A stretch of 64,000 nucleotides of DNA from Spirosoma taeanense (GCF_013127955.1 NZ_CP053435.1:1178001-1242000), one strand, 5' to 3'. Positions 15,988 to 25,024 are shown, numbered from the stretch's first letter. The notes: generated by a model from the letters alone, not told the origin. Program-made: numbers and translations.

Positions 15988-18900
15988 TTACAGCGTCCGC
16001 TTCACTTCTTTGAGTTCGAAGCTTTCGATTACGTCGCCAACTTCGATGTCGTTGAAGTTACGGATGCTTAAACCGCACTCATAACCTGACCGAACTTCAT
16101 TGACATCATCTTTAAAGCGTTTCAGAGCACTGATTTCACCGGTGTGCACCACAATGAAGTCGCGGATAATCCGAATCTTGTTGTTCCGTTTGATCGTTCC
16201 ATCAGTGACGTAACAACCGGCAACCGTACCAACTTTACTGATCTTGAACACTTCACGTACTTCGACATTGCCGACGATGACTTCTTCGACAGTCGGAGCC
16301 AGCAGCCCTTCCATGGCATCTTTCACCTCGTTGATCGCATCGTAGATGATCGAATACAGGCGGATTTCAATCTGTTCCTGTTCAGCCAGTTTCCGGGCGC
16401 TGGCCGATGGCCGAACCTGGAAGCCAACGATGACCGCATCCGAGGCCGACGCCAGCAGAATATCCGACTCAGAAATCTGTCCGACGGCTTTATGGATGAT
16501 GTTCACCTGAACTTCTTCCGTTGACAGCTGCAGCAGTGAGTCCGACAAAGCCTCGACCGAACCATCCACGTCACCTTTCACGATTACATTCAACTCTTTA
16601 AAGGTACCAATCGCTTTCCGGCGACCGATCTCTTCCAGCGTGATGTGTTTGCGGGTACGCAGCGTCTGCTCGCGCAAAAGTTGCTCGCGTTTGTTCGCAA
16701 TTTCGCGGGCTTCACGCTCCGTTTCCATTACGTTAAACTTATCACCTGCCTGCGGTGCACCCGGCAGACCGAGAATCTGAACCGGCTGCGACGGCCCCGC
16801 TTCTTTAATGCGTTCGCCCCGGTCGTTCGTCATAGCCCGGATGCGACCGTAGTGCGCACCCACCAGCATGATATCGCCCTGACGCAGCGTACCGTTTTCA
16901 ACCAGCACGGTCGAAACGTAACCCCGGCCTTTGTCGAGCGAGGCTTCGATGACCGTACCCAGCGCGCGCCGGTTTGGATTGGCTTTCAGTTCGAGCAGTT
17001 CGGCTTCGAGCAGCACCTTTTCGAGCAGCTCGTCGACGCCCATTCCCGATTTCGAAGAAATCTCCTGGGCCTGGTATTTACCACCCCATTCTTCGACGAG
17101 GAAGTTCATAGCCGCCAGTTCCGTGCGGATCTTCTCGGCATCGGCACCGGGCTTATCGACCTTCGAGAAGGCAAAGACAATCGGTACGCCCGCGACCTGC
17201 GCGTGATTGATGGCTTCGCGCGTCTGCGGCATAACGCTATCGTCGGCCGCAATCACGATAATAACGACGTCGGTTACCTTTGCGCCCCGTGCACGCATAG
17301 CCGTAAAGGCTTCGTGACCCGGCGTATCCAAGAACGTGATCATTCGGTCGTCGGAGGTTTTCACGCTGTAGGCACCAATGTGCTGCGTGATACCACCGGC
17401 TTCGCCAGCGGCCACTTTTGCCCGGCGGATATAGTCGAGCAACGAAGTTTTACCGTGGTCGACGTGACCCATGATGGTTACGATCGGAGCGCGTGGCTCA
17501 AGTTCGTCCGGCTCATCGGCTTCAACATCCACACCAGCTTCTGTCTCGTCTTCAGCCGACACAAACTGTATGTCATAGCCAAACTCATCGGCAATGACCG
17601 TAATGGCTTCGGCGTCCAGACGCTGGTTGATCGACACGAACATACCCAGGTTCAGACAGACCGAAATGACTTCATTGATGGATACATCCATGAGTGAAGC
17701 CAGATCGTTGGCCGACACGAACTCGGTCACTTTCAGCGTTTTTGCTTCCAGTTCCTCCTGTTCGCTCAGCAAACGGCGATCTTCTTCGCGCTGGTTCCGA
17801 CGATCACGTCGGCGATCAGCGCCCCGGTTAGGCGTATTTCCCTGCATCCGGGCGTTGGTCTGCTGAATAGACTTCCGGACGTCTGCCTGCGATGGGGCTT
17901 CACGGCGGGTACCGCCCCGGTTGGCATTATTGCTCCCGCTCCGACCCTGTCCCTGACCACCACCCTGACGACCTGCATTGCGGTTATTGGTATTGGCACC
18001 AGCCTGACCACCCCGGTTAGCATTGGCGTTATTGCCGCCCTGGCTTCCCTGGTTCTGACCGCTGCCACCCGCGCGATTAGCTGGCGTCTGATTGCGGTCA
18101 CCCTGCGCACCTTGTCCCTGCGGACGGTTGGTATCGCGTGGTGCCTGCGGACGGTCACCCTGTGGACGGTCGCCCTGGGCCCGATTGACTGGTCCACGAT
18201 CAGCCTGACCGTCACGCGGTCCGCGGTCATTGCGGTTCTGTGGTTGCCCACCACCCGCCTGATTAGGCTGGTTGGTACTGCCAACGGCGCCTTCGCGGCC
18301 ACCGCGAATACGCTTACGTTTCTTTTTATCGGCGTTGCTATTGCCACCCTGACGTGGGTTGTTGACAGGCAACTCAATTTTGCCTAAAATTTTCAAACCA
18401 CCCAGTTGGTGGCTACCCGCAGCGCGGATTGTCTCTGTCGGTTCGATAGGTTCTTCGGTAGCGGTTGTATCGGCCTTAGGCGGTCCAGGTCGGCCTGCGT
18501 CACGGTCGTCCCGTTGTTGCGGCCGTTCCTGCGGTGCCGGCTGGCTTGCCGCTGGTGTGGTTGGTTTCGGTGCGTTTACCGGTTCGGCTGGCGTTGGCGC
18601 CGGACGGGGTGTTTCTGTGCGAGCCACGGCCGGAGCTACAGGTGACTGTGCTGATGGGGCCTGCGGCTGAATAGCAGCCGGTTTTGGGGTTTCAACCGGA
18701 GCCGGTGCAGGCTGCGTAGCTGGTTTTGACTCGGCAGGCTGGGCCACGGGAGCTGGCTTGGGCGTATCAGCTTTAGGCGCTTCAACCGTCGGCTGAGTGG
18801 CTACGGGCTGTGTAGCGGCTGGCTTTGGCGTTTGGGCCGGGCTGGGCGCCGGCCGAACTTCGGCACGCTGCTCAGGCACTTCGACACGGGGCGTGTCAAC

Positions 18901-19365
18901 AGGTTTTGCTTCCGGCTGAACTGGAGCCTTCGCGGCTGGAGCCGGTTTTGCATTCAAATCAATCTTGCCAAGCACTTTCAGGCCCGGTAAACCCGTTTGA
19001 ACAGTCTGGGGGGCTGGCTTTGGTTCGGCTGGAGCCGGTTTGGGCGCTTCAGCCTTAGAGGCATCTGCTTTTGCGTCCACAATAGGACGACCTGCGTCAT
19101 CACGACGGTACAAAATGACATCATCCTCCCGATGACGCGGTGGCTCGGCGACCGCAACCGACGGTTCGGACCGGCGAGCTCCGTTCAGGAGTTCCGTTGA
19201 TTTATACTCCTTCGCTAACACCTCCAACTGTTCCATGTTGATTTTGGTGTTAGGATTACTATCAACCTTAAACCCTCTGGCAGACAGACGTTCAACAACC
19301 CTGGCGGCTGCCTGGTTGAGAATTTTTGCCACTTGGCTCAGGCGCATTGACTTATCTTCTGCCAT
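15988..19365 (-). CDS. infB: Translation initiation factor IF-2
   Basis: 1125 aa, long even for Bacteroidetes. The N-terminal helix-turn region ([21 protein letters not shown]) is followed by a Pro/Ala/Lys/Gln-rich linker (about 100-310) and a Gly/Asn/Gln/Arg-rich linker (about 345-530). Then come the IF2_N subdomain (about 545-605), the GTPase domain (G1 GHVDHGKT at 633-640, [13 protein letters not shown]) and the C-terminal fMet-tRNA-binding domains. A short motif appears twice in the linker: [10 protein letters not shown] near 128 and [10 protein letters not shown] near 323. IF-2 brings formyl-Met-tRNA to the ribosome. It is the last gene of the rimP-nusA-infB operon and has an additional promoter candidate directly upstream. 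Confidence 0.97.
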   Translation of the reverse strand: MAEDKSMRLSQVAKILNQAAARVVERLSARGFKVDSNPNTKINMEQLEVLAKEYKSTELLNGARRSEPSVAVAEPPRHREDDVILYRRDDAGRPIVDAKADASKAEAPKPAPAEPKPAPQTVQTGLPGLKVLGKIDLNAKPAPAAKAPVQPEAKPVDTPRVEVPEQRAEVRPAPSPAQTPKPAATQPVATQPTVEAPKADTPKPAPVAQPAESKPATQPAPAPVETPKPAAIQPQAPSAQSPVAPAVARTETPRPAPTPAEPVNAPKPTTPAASQPAPQERPQQRDDRDAGRPGPPKADTTATEEPIEPTETIRAAGSHQLGGLKILGKIELPVNNPRQGGNSNADKKKRKRIRGGREGAVGSTNQPNQAGGGQPQNRNDRGPRDGQADRGPVNRAQGDRPQGDRPQAPRDTNRPQGQGAQGDRNQTPANRAGGSGQNQGSQGGNNANANRGGQAGANTNNRNAGRQGGGQGQGRSGSNNANRGGTRREAPSQADVRKSIQQTNARMQGNTPNRGADRRRDRRNQREEDRRLLSEQEELEAKTLKVTEFVSANDLASLMDVSINEVISVCLNLGMFVSINQRLDAEAITVIADEFGYDIQFVSAEDETEAGVDVEADEPDELEPRAPIVTIMGHVDHGKTSLLDYIRRAKVAAGEAGGITQHIGAYSVKTSDDRMITFLDTPGHEAFTAMRARGAKVTDVVIIVIAADDSVMPQTREAINHAQVAGVPIVFAFSKVDKPGADAEKIRTELAAMNFLVEEWGGKYQAQEISSKSGMGVDELLEKVLLEAELLELKANPNRRALGTVIEASLDKGRGYVSTVLVENGTLRQGDIMLVGAHYGRIRAMTNDRGERIKEAGPSQPVQILGLPGAPQAGDKFNVMETEREAREIANKREQLLREQTLRTRKHITLEEIGRRKAIGTFKELNVIVKGDVDGSVEALSDSLLQLSTEEVQVNIIHKAVGQISESDILLASASDAVIVGFQVRPSASARKLAEQEQIEIRLYSIIYDAINEVKDAMEGLLAPTVEEVIVGNVEVREVFKISKVGTVAGCYVTDGTIKRNNKIRIIRDFIVVHTGEISALKRFKDDVNEVRSGYECGLSIRNFNDIEVGDVIESFELKEVKRTL

Positions 19366-19384
19366 ACGTTCGGTCTATATTCGG

Positions 19385-19417
19385 CAAATTTAATGGTTGC
19401 TGATATGGTATTAACAA
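19385..19417 (-). promoter_or_regulatory. Internal promoter candidate for infB
   Basis: On the minus strand TTG, 22 bases, then TAAATTTG (exact TAnnTTTG) lies 20 bases before the infB start. The spacing is at the long end of the range. It would allow IF-2 expression independent of the leader hairpin ahead of rimP. Confidence 0.45.
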
Positions 19418-19538
19418 GAGTTAAAGCAATTAAAATCCCTACGGTTAATATTTAAGGTGTTAAACACGCCAAACTAGACGATAAGCCAGCCCATTCAGGC
19501 TGGCTGACGTCCAGATATGCTGCCGGACGCATCGGAAC

Positions 19539-20783
19539 CTACTCGAATTCCTGCCGCAGAATACTCAGGATTTCTTCAACTGTGTCTTCTTCAAGGTCGG
19601 TCCGGCGAACCAGTTCCTCTTTGTTCAGAGCCAGTACGCTCTTGGCCGTGTCGAGGCCTACTTTGCGCAATTCCTGGATCATCCACTCGTCGATTTCATC
19701 AGAGAACTCCATCAGGTCAACGTCTTCGTCATCTTCCTGCCCTTCGTTATCCCGGAATACGTCGATTTCCATGTCAACCAGTCGGCCGGCCAGTTTAATG
19801 TTCTGTCCGCCTTTGCCAATCGCCAGCGATACCTGATCGGGTTTCAGGAAGACCGATACGCGTTTCGTTTCCCGGTCAATCTGCATCGAACTGATTTTGG
19901 CCGGACTCAGCGCCCGGCTGATCAGCAGTTCGAGGTTTTCGGTGTAATTGATTACGTCAATATTCTCGTTATTCAGCTCGCGCACGATGCCGTGAATCCG
20001 CGAACCTTTCATACCTACGCAGGCCCCAACGGGATCAATTCGGTCGTCGTAGGATTCTACGGCTACTTTAGCCCGCTCGCCCGGCTCACGGACAATCTTG
20101 CGGATTGAAATCAGACCATCGTAAATCTCCGGCACCTCAATCTCAAATAACCGTTCCAGGAAAACCGGCGAAGTGCGCGACAAAACAATCTTGGGCGTTC
20201 CGTTGAGCATCTCCACCCGGCTTACAACGGCTTTAACGGCTTCGCCCTTACGGTAACGATCTTTCGGAATCTGTTCCGTGCGGGGTAGGCTCAATTCATT
20301 GCTTTCCGCATCAATCAGAATAATCTCGTGCTTCAGCAACTGATAAACTTCGGCAGTAACGAGGTCGCCGACCTGATCCTTATATTTCTGATAAAGGAGT
20401 TCTTTCTCCATGTCCTTTATCTTCTGAATCAGGGTCTGACGGGCGGTCTGCACGACCCGGCGGCCAAAATCTTCCAGTTTTACTTCCTCGGCGACCTGTT
20501 CGCCAACTTCAAAGTCGTCCTGTATTTTGCGGGCTTCAGCCAGAGGGATCTTATCATAATCCCAGATGTCTTCTGAATCGTCGTCAACGATTTCGCGCGT
20601 CCGCCACATCTCTAAATCGCCACTTTCGGCGTTGATGATAACGTCGAAGTTCTCGTCGGTTCCGTATTTTTTACGAATCATCGTCCGGAAGACTTCTTCC
20701 AGAATAGCGATCATGGTAGGCCGATCAATATTCTTCGACCGGGCGAAATCGGCAAACGATTCGATTAATAATCCACTGGTCAT
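19539..20783 (-). CDS. nusA: Transcription termination/antitermination factor NusA
   Basis: 414 aa. The N-terminal polymerase-binding domain (IESFADFARSKNIDRPTMIAI) is followed by an S1 domain and two KH domains (VGACVGMKGSRIHGIVREL near residue 255, and VSLAIGKGGQNIKLAGRLVD near 325). The C-terminal tail is acidic (EGQEDDEDVDLMEFSDEID) with a helix-hairpin-helix-like end. NusA binds RNA polymerase and nascent RNA and modulates pausing and hairpin-dependent termination. It lies between rimP (75 bases upstream, with a heptad repeat in the gap) and infB. The terminator-like hairpin in the operon leader makes autoregulation plausible. Confidence 0.97.
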   Translation of the reverse strand: MTSGLLIESFADFARSKNIDRPTMIAILEEVFRTMIRKKYGTDENFDVIINAESGDLEMWRTREIVDDDSEDIWDYDKIPLAEARKIQDDFEVGEQVAEEVKLEDFGRRVVQTARQTLIQKIKDMEKELLYQKYKDQVGDLVTAEVYQLLKHEIILIDAESNELSLPRTEQIPKDRYRKGEAVKAVVSRVEMLNGTPKIVLSRTSPVFLERLFEIEVPEIYDGLISIRKIVREPGERAKVAVESYDDRIDPVGACVGMKGSRIHGIVRELNNENIDVINYTENLELLISRALSPAKISSMQIDRETKRVSVFLKPDQVSLAIGKGGQNIKLAGRLVDMEIDVFRDNEGQEDDEDVDLMEFSDEIDEWMIQELRKVGLDTAKSVLALNKEELVRRTDLEEDTVEEILSILRQEFE

Positions 20784-20791
20784 GTTCTGTG

Positions 20792-20826
20792 TTGGCAGTT
20801 TACAATTGGCAGGTAACAGTTGCTTT
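20792..20826. repeat. Seven-base periodic repeat between rimP and nusA
   Basis: On the plus strand the units TTGGCAG, TTTACAA, TTGGCAG, GTAACAG and TTGCTTT follow without gaps. The exact unit TTGGCAG occurs twice, 14 bases apart. Related GCAGT-type heptads occur at 23141 and 46433. Confidence 0.5.
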
Positions 20827-20858
20827 CAGTAAGGGTTAGGTCAACTGCTGGCTGTCTT

Positions 20859-21368
20859 TTATTTGAATGATACTTCTACGTTCGCTTTCTTAATCTGCTC
20901 ATAAGGGATTGGGGTTGGGCCACTCAGAGCGACAATGCCGGCTTCGCTATCTTTTTTCTGTTTCGTCTTCGACTTCTTTTCGGGTACAATATCCAGCACA
21001 ATCTGAGTATCATCGACTGATACGAGGGTTCCACGGTGGGTACTTCCGTCGTTTAGGATTACAACCAGTCCCCGGCCGATGTTGCGAGCGTACTGACGCG
21101 GAAATGTCAGCGGATAATCCACACCCGGCGACGAAACCTCAAGCGTAAAGGCGGTTTCGCCAAAAAAATCAGCTTCATCCATCTGCGCGCCCAGTCGGCG
21201 ACTGATATCGGCGCATTCGTCGATGGTAATTCCTGTGTCACTGTCTAACAGGACCGTAACTTTTATACGGCCTCCCTGGCGACCAACTACCTGAATGTCA
21301 ACAATGTAAAATTGCCCATCGTTCAGATAAGGCTGTAGCTGTTCGCGTATGCGTGCTGTATCGTCCAT
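20859..21368 (-). CDS. rimP: Ribosome maturation factor RimP
   Basis: 169 aa. The N-terminal domain (VDIQVVGRQGGRIKVTVLLD, then GITIDECADISRRLGAQMD) and the signature LEVSSPGVDYPL (near residue 77) are diagnostic, and an Sm-like C-terminal domain follows. A lysine-rich stretch (KKSKTKQKKDSE) sits in the C-terminal part. RimP is needed for 30S subunit maturation. It is the first gene of the classical rimP-nusA-infB cluster. Its leader, from a promoter at 21437-21467, contains a terminator-like hairpin. Confidence 0.95.
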   Translation of the reverse strand: MDDTARIREQLQPYLNDGQFYIVDIQVVGRQGGRIKVTVLLDSDTGITIDECADISRRLGAQMDEADFFGETAFTLEVSSPGVDYPLTFPRQYARNIGRGLVVILNDGSTHRGTLVSVDDTQIVLDIVPEKKSKTKQKKDSEAGIVALSGPTPIPYEQIKKANVEVSFK

Positions 21369-21382
21369 AAGGTAAGGCTAAC

Positions 21383-21409
21383 AAAAAAGGGAGTCCAACT
21401 CCCTTTTTT
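21383..21409 (-). terminator. Terminator-like hairpin in the rimP-nusA-infB leader
   Basis: A perfect inverted repeat, AAAAAAGGGAGT and ACTCCCTTTTTT, with a three-base loop. On the minus strand the G/C part of the stem is followed by six T. It lies between the promoter at 21437-21467 and the rimP start at 21368, with no upstream gene on either strand that needs terminating, so it looks like an attenuator. Confidence 0.75.
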
Positions 21410-21436
21410 TCTTCATGCCATACAGTATTTATGGGG

Positions 21437-21467
21437 CAAAGATAACATATTAATCCTTGTTTCGCAA
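21437..21467 (-). promoter_or_regulatory. Consensus promoter of rimP-nusA-infB
   Basis: On the minus strand TTG, 20 bases, then TATCTTTG (exact TAnnTTTG). The predicted start near 21430 gives a leader of about 60 nt that contains the terminator-like hairpin. Confidence 0.65.
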
Positions 21468-21512
21468 GTTCCAGTTATCGGCTGTATGACGTGATTTATA
21501 CGGCTTATCTTC

Positions 21513-21520
21513 TACTTTTG
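21513..21520 (+). promoter_or_regulatory. -7 box (TACTTTTG) of the EEP-domain membrane protein gene
   Basis: Exact TAnnTTTG, 33 bases before the ATG at 21554 and divergent to the rimP promoter. No clear TTG lies at -33. Confidence 0.4.
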
Positions 21521-21553
21521 CTCACAAACTGGTTTCAGCCTGCTTTAAAGTCT

Positions 21554-22672
21554 ATGGCGATAAGTGTTCGGATAGGTCAGCTCATTGCATTCTTTTTTCG
21601 GTCCTTATTCTGGTCGTTGAATCTGCTTTTAAGTTTGTTCACCCTGCTGGGCTACTGGCTATTGTATTCATTGCCAACTGAACACTGGTCGGCGGGCATG
21701 GTCATGATCTCGATTCCGGTTGTCTGGGTGCTTAATCTGGTCTGCGTTATTTTCTGGCTCATTACCCGGCCCTGGCGGAGCTGGCTGTCGGCTATTGTCC
21801 TAATCCTCGGTGTCGTGTTATTCGGCCAACGGACGTTTGCCTGGAATACAACTGCCGGGACGCCACCGGCAGGCATAGCCGTAAAAGTGTTTAGCTACAA
21901 TGTGCTGTCATTTGGTCTGGAGAATTACTGGGAACGCAGATATAGTTCCCCCAAAGCCCGGCGTATCATAAACTACGTGCTGCGTTACGATGCGCCGATT
22001 AAATGCTTTCAGGAGTTTCATGTAGCCGCTGGAGTGCCCGATTATGATGTGGTGCGTCGATTCCGGGAGGCCGGTTACCGGTACTCGGTTTTTCTGCACC
22101 CGGAAGCAGCTACTTCAAACGATGGCGCTGTTGGCGCGGCTATCTTCTCTATTTACCCCATTATTCATTCAGACCGGGAAGTTTTCAACACCAACAATGG
22201 TCTGGTATGGGCCAATATAAAAGTTGGTAACGATACAATCCGGATCATTAATGTACACTTACAGTCAATGGGCATACGGGTTGGCAATGTGCTCGTTCAG
22301 GACAAACTGACCGGGGTCAAACACGAAACCCGGGGCGTTCTGAGTGCGCTTCGGTATGGTTTTATTGAACGGAGGGAGCAGATTCAGCGGGTGGAGCGGC
22401 ACATTCGGGAGAGTCAGTACCCGGTTATTGTGACCGGCGACCATAATGATACGCCCTATAGCGTGGTTTATGAACGAATGCGCCGGATATTACCGAACAG
22501 CTTTGAAGAAGCAGGGCATGGGTTTGGTTTTACGTATAATCGGCTACCGGGCTTTATCCGCATCGATCATCAGTTTCATGATCCTGATCTGCCGGTTCTG
22601 AATTTTGAGACAATCAATTACGTCCGTTATTCCGACCATTACCCGATTGCGGGTACGTATCTGGTTAAATAG
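21554..22672 (+). CDS. Membrane-anchored endonuclease/exonuclease/phosphatase family protein
   Basis: 372 aa. Three hydrophobic segments occupy the first 95 residues (LIAFFFRSLFWSLNLLLSLF, then MVMISIPVVWVLNLVCVIFW, then WLSAIVLILGVVLFGQ). The EEP fold follows: VFSYNVLSFG, CFQEFH (the metal-binding E), IRIINVHLQSM, VTGDHNDTPYS and a final SDHYPIAGTY (D-H pair). The catalytic part is predicted outside the cytoplasm. Substrates of such proteins include DNA, phospholipids or inositol phosphates; this one cannot be assigned. The ATG at 21554 is preferred to an in-frame GTG at 21491 because that lies upstream of the -7 box. Confidence 0.85.
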   Translation: MAISVRIGQLIAFFFRSLFWSLNLLLSLFTLLGYWLLYSLPTEHWSAGMVMISIPVVWVLNLVCVIFWLITRPWRSWLSAIVLILGVVLFGQRTFAWNTTAGTPPAGIAVKVFSYNVLSFGLENYWERRYSSPKARRIINYVLRYDAPIKCFQEFHVAAGVPDYDVVRRFREAGYRYSVFLHPEAATSNDGAVGAAIFSIYPIIHSDREVFNTNNGLVWANIKVGNDTIRIINVHLQSMGIRVGNVLVQDKLTGVKHETRGVLSALRYGFIERREQIQRVERHIRESQYPVIVTGDHNDTPYSVVYERMRRILPNSFEEAGHGFGFTYNRLPGFIRIDHQFHDPDLPVLNFETINYVRYSDHYPIAGTYLVK

Positions 22673-22722
22673 GCAGCACCCTATGTAAATAAGTTATTAC
22701 TGAAACTTAGGCGTTTAGCGTC

Positions 22723-23133
22723 TCAGGGATGCGCATTTACCCAGACCTCGCCATCCGTAAAGACTTCCTTTTTCCAGATGGGAACGGTTTCTTTAATCGT
22801 ATCGATGATATAACGGCAGGCCTCAAAAGCGTCGGCACGGTGGGCAGTGGCTACACCGATCAGGACGGCCATTTCGCCGGTTTGTAGCGTTCCTTTTCGA
22901 TGGATGATTACGTGTCGCAGCAGCGGCCACCGGCGATTGGCTTCGTCGGCTATTTTCTGCATCTCGCTGATAGCCATACGGTCGTACGCTTCATACTCGA
23001 GCCGGTCAACCGGGCGGTCTTTAGTGTTGTCGCGAACGACGCCCAGGAACAGGTCAATGGCCCCGGCCTGACCGGAGTGCAGGTGTTCCAGCGCCGAAGT
23101 AACATCAATGGGGTCGGTGGTAATAGCAACCAT
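22723..23133 (-). CDS. moaE: Molybdopterin synthase catalytic subunit MoaE
   Basis: 136 aa. FLGVVRDNTKDRPVDRLEYEAYDRMA, HRKGTLQTGEMAVLIGVATAHR and ETVPIWKKEVF are the MoaE signatures; the last holds the catalytic lysine. MoaE, with the thiocarboxylated MoaD, converts precursor Z (cPMP) to molybdopterin. moaD is 47 bases upstream on the same strand. No other molybdenum cofactor genes are in the window. The gene ends facing the EEP-domain gene with a 50-base spacer in which I see no clear hairpin. Confidence 0.94.
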   Translation of the reverse strand: MVAITTDPIDVTSALEHLHSGQAGAIDLFLGVVRDNTKDRPVDRLEYEAYDRMAISEMQKIADEANRRWPLLRHVIIHRKGTLQTGEMAVLIGVATAHRADAFEACRYIIDTIKETVPIWKKEVFTDGEVWVNAHP

Positions 23134-23140
23134 AACAACG

Positions 23141-23154
23141 GGCAGTTAGCAGTA
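23141..23154. repeat. Two GCAGT-type heptads between moaD and moaE
   Basis: GGCAGTT and AGCAGTA follow directly in the 47-base spacer, similar to the heptads at 20792 and 46433. Two units alone would be weak; the recurrence elsewhere makes them worth noting. Confidence 0.35.
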
Positions 23155-23180
23155 TGTATAAAGACTGAAGTTGAGCAATG

Positions 23181-23429
23181 TTAACCTCCGCTAACAGGTG
23201 GAATTAGCGCAATTTCATCGTTGCTGCCGAGTGCCTGATCCCGTTCAGCATATTCACCGTTGACGGCAACAAGCAAGGATCGAATTCCCGCCAGTTCAGG
23301 ATACTGCAGATGCAGATGCGTGAGCAAATCACCAACGCGCATACCTTCGCTGAGGGGAACCGAAACCGCCGACTGCCCAGTCAAGTCGCGGGTAATGCCA
23401 AAAAGTAGTACCAAAACTGTCGTATTCAT
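23181..23429 (-). CDS. moaD: MoaD/ThiS-family sulfur carrier (molybdopterin synthase small subunit)
   Basis: 82 aa with a ubiquitin-like pattern and the essential C-terminal Gly-Gly (LIPPVSGG), which is adenylated and thiocarboxylated. ALGSNDEIALIPPVSGG matches the MoaD C-terminus. It donates sulfur to MoaE, encoded immediately downstream. Context separates it from ThiS. Confidence 0.92.
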   Translation of the reverse strand: MNTTVLVLLFGITRDLTGQSAVSVPLSEGMRVGDLLTHLHLQYPELAGIRSLLVAVNGEYAERDQALGSNDEIALIPPVSGG

Positions 23430-23493
23430 ACTTCAAAATAAGGTGTTAGCCAGCGTTAAGTCAACAGAAACGGCCTTGTTTGGTCAGGTAATG

Positions 23494-23534
23494 AAAAGCA
23501 AAACCACCACCCGAAGGGCAGTGGTTCGCTTTTT
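23494..23534 (-). terminator. Terminator after the LEA-like gene
   Basis: On the minus strand a stem of about 16 bp with one mismatch region and a TTCG tetraloop (ACCACTGCCC, TTCG, GGTGGTGGT) is followed by TTTTGCTTTT. It lies 22 bases after the stop codon at 23556. Confidence 0.65.
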
Positions 23535-23555
23535 GCCGGTCGATTACCGCCTGTT

Positions 23556-23903
23556 TTATTTCGAGTTGTCCAGTTTCCGTTCGGCTTTTTCCAGTTTCCG
23601 TTCGGTTTTGTTCAGGGCCTTGTTGGTGCCTTCTTTTACGTCTTCTTTGGTATTTCTGGCGGCTCTGGACACTTTCCGGCCTGCCTTCTTCGTACCCTCT
23701 TTTACGTCTTCTGCCGTATTTTCTGCCGCGTTTCCAACTTTACGAGCTGCTTTACGGGTTTCCCGACCAGCTTTATCAGCAGCCGCATTGGCAGTCCGGG
23801 CTGCCTGACGGGCTGTTTCTTTGGCGTTTTGCTTGGTATCCTGCGCTGATGCCGCAGCAATTGTGAAAAGCAGCGCAGCGGCCAGGGTCATTACTTTCTT
23901 CAT
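23556..23903 (-). CDS. Exported Ala/Lys/Thr-rich LEA-like protein
   Basis: 115 aa. A clean signal peptide (KKVMTLAAALLFTIAAASAQ) is followed by about 95 residues of degenerate helical repeats rich in A, K, E, R, T and N, for example NAKETARQAARTANAAADKA and two copies of EDVKEGT(K/N)KA. No cysteine or folded-domain motif is seen. The composition resembles group 3 LEA and other desiccation or envelope-stress proteins, but homology cannot be claimed from composition alone. It is transcribed in the same direction as the protease and ECF sigma genes upstream, with 89 bases between it and the protease, and has its own terminator. A stress role is inference. Confidence 0.75.
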   Translation of the reverse strand: MKKVMTLAAALLFTIAAASAQDTKQNAKETARQAARTANAAADKAGRETRKAARKVGNAAENTAEDVKEGTKKAGRKVSRAARNTKEDVKEGTNKALNKTERKLEKAERKLDNSK

Positions 23904-23992
23904 AGTCGTTGAGTTCTAGAGATTGCTAAAATCATTAGTAAAACTCAATTTCTGCCGAATTGTTCAACCTGGCTGTGGCAATTGACGCTGGG

Positions 23993-25024
23993 TTACTCTC
24001 TGTGCTTAAATACTTTTATCTGATACACGTAAGCCTGCACGCGCTTGATCTGCTGTTTGCGAGGCATATGAGCGAGTGTATTTTTACGGTTCAGGCGCAG
24101 CGGCTGACCTTTTAGCGAATCATTCGGAATACCATTCAGGGCTTCGAGCAGATAGTTTGTCTTAACCGCGAAACTGACCCCCTCCGAGGTGGTCTGTTTC
24201 CCGCTGATAATGCCAATTACGTTGCCTTTTTCGTCGAGCAGCGGCCCCCCTGAGTTACCGGGATTTACGCTGATTGCCACCTGATAGGCAGTTGAGTCGC
24301 CCCGGTACCCCGTGCCTGAGCTAAGGTAGCCTTCGCCATAAACGATCTCTTCGCGGGGATAGCCGAGGGTGTAAACCCGTTCGCCAAGATCAGAGGGCTG
24401 CGTTTCGAAGCTATAGGGTACTGGCGGCAGTGGCCGGAAGGAGTGATCATCGCACAGCTGCAGAATCGCCAGATCGTGTACCTGATCGTTATGAACAATC
24501 CGGGCTTTATAAATTTCTCCCGTCTGACTCTGCACGTAAACCGAATCGGCATCGCGAACGATATGGTTATTCGTGACCATGTAGCCGTCTGCCGTGAGCA
24601 GAAAACCAGAACCGGCTATCTGCGCCGGGTTGACGCTCAGCGCGCGGCCACGACCGCTAATATCATTGATCAGCTTACGCTGCGAAGATTTAACGGCCTG
24701 AATTTCTTTGCTCAGCAGCCGGTATTGCTGTTCCTGCTGCTGGTGGCCCTGCTGATAGGAGCGGTACAGGAAAATAGAACCAAAGGTGGTGATGGCCGCT
24801 ACTGATGCCGCTACCGCCAGCGTCGTACGATACGTCTGCCAGAGCGAACGAATCTGACTCGACTGCTCTGACCGGCTACTTCCGGCCTCAATAAGACTGG
24901 CCTGTTGACGCATTGCATCCATGTCCAGACCTGCCTGCACGGCCGCCAGCTTCCGGCGGAACCGAATCCGGTCGCCATACGCTTGCAGGGCGTTTTCGAT
25001 GTCTTTTTCCTCGTTCATTTCCAT
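23993..25024 (-). CDS. Membrane-anchored trypsin-like (S1C) serine protease with cytoplasmic N-terminus
   Basis: 343 aa. About 65 charged residues precede one membrane segment (about 68-88, TTLAVAASVAAITTFGSIFLY). A coiled-coil-like linker (QQGHQQQEQQYRLLSKEIQ) and a DegP/HtrA-type protease domain follow, with the triad H154 (NNHIV), D184 (HDLAIL) and S258 (GNSGGP). No PDZ domain is present. The topology puts the protease in the periplasm and the N-terminus in the cytoplasm, as in a membrane-bound anti-sigma factor. The ECF sigma gene is 76 bases upstream on the same strand. I infer that the N-terminal part may bind the sigma factor; no known anti-sigma motif is recognisable. An in-frame ATG two codons later is an equal start. 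Confidence 0.85.
   Translation of the reverse strand: MEMNEEKDIENALQAYGDRIRFRRKLAAVQAGLDMDAMRQQASLIEAGSSRSEQSSQIRSLWQTYRTTLAVAASVAAITTFGSIFLYRSYQQGHQQQEQQYRLLSKEIQAVKSSQRKLINDISGRGRALSVNPAQIAGSGFLLTADGYMVTNNHIVRDADSVYVQSQTGEIYKARIVHNDQVHDLAILQLCDDHSFRPLPPVPYSFETQPSDLGERVYTLGYPREEIVYGEGYLSSGTGYRGDSTAYQVAISVNPGNSGGPLLDEKGNVIGIISGKQTTSEGVSFAVKTNYLLEALNGIPNDSLKGQPLRLNRKNTLAHMPRKQQIKRVQAYVYQIKVFKHRE

Noticed and set aside
16645-17697. 350-codon open frame on the plus strand
   Set aside because: Antisense shadow of the conserved GTPase part of infB. The IF-2 motifs on the minus strand are unmistakable.
17766-18900. Gln/Gly/Asn- and Pro/Ala-rich stretch inside infB as a mobile or horizontally acquired insert
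   Set aside because: Long low-complexity linkers before the GTPase domain are normal for IF-2 in this phylum and the frame is uninterrupted.
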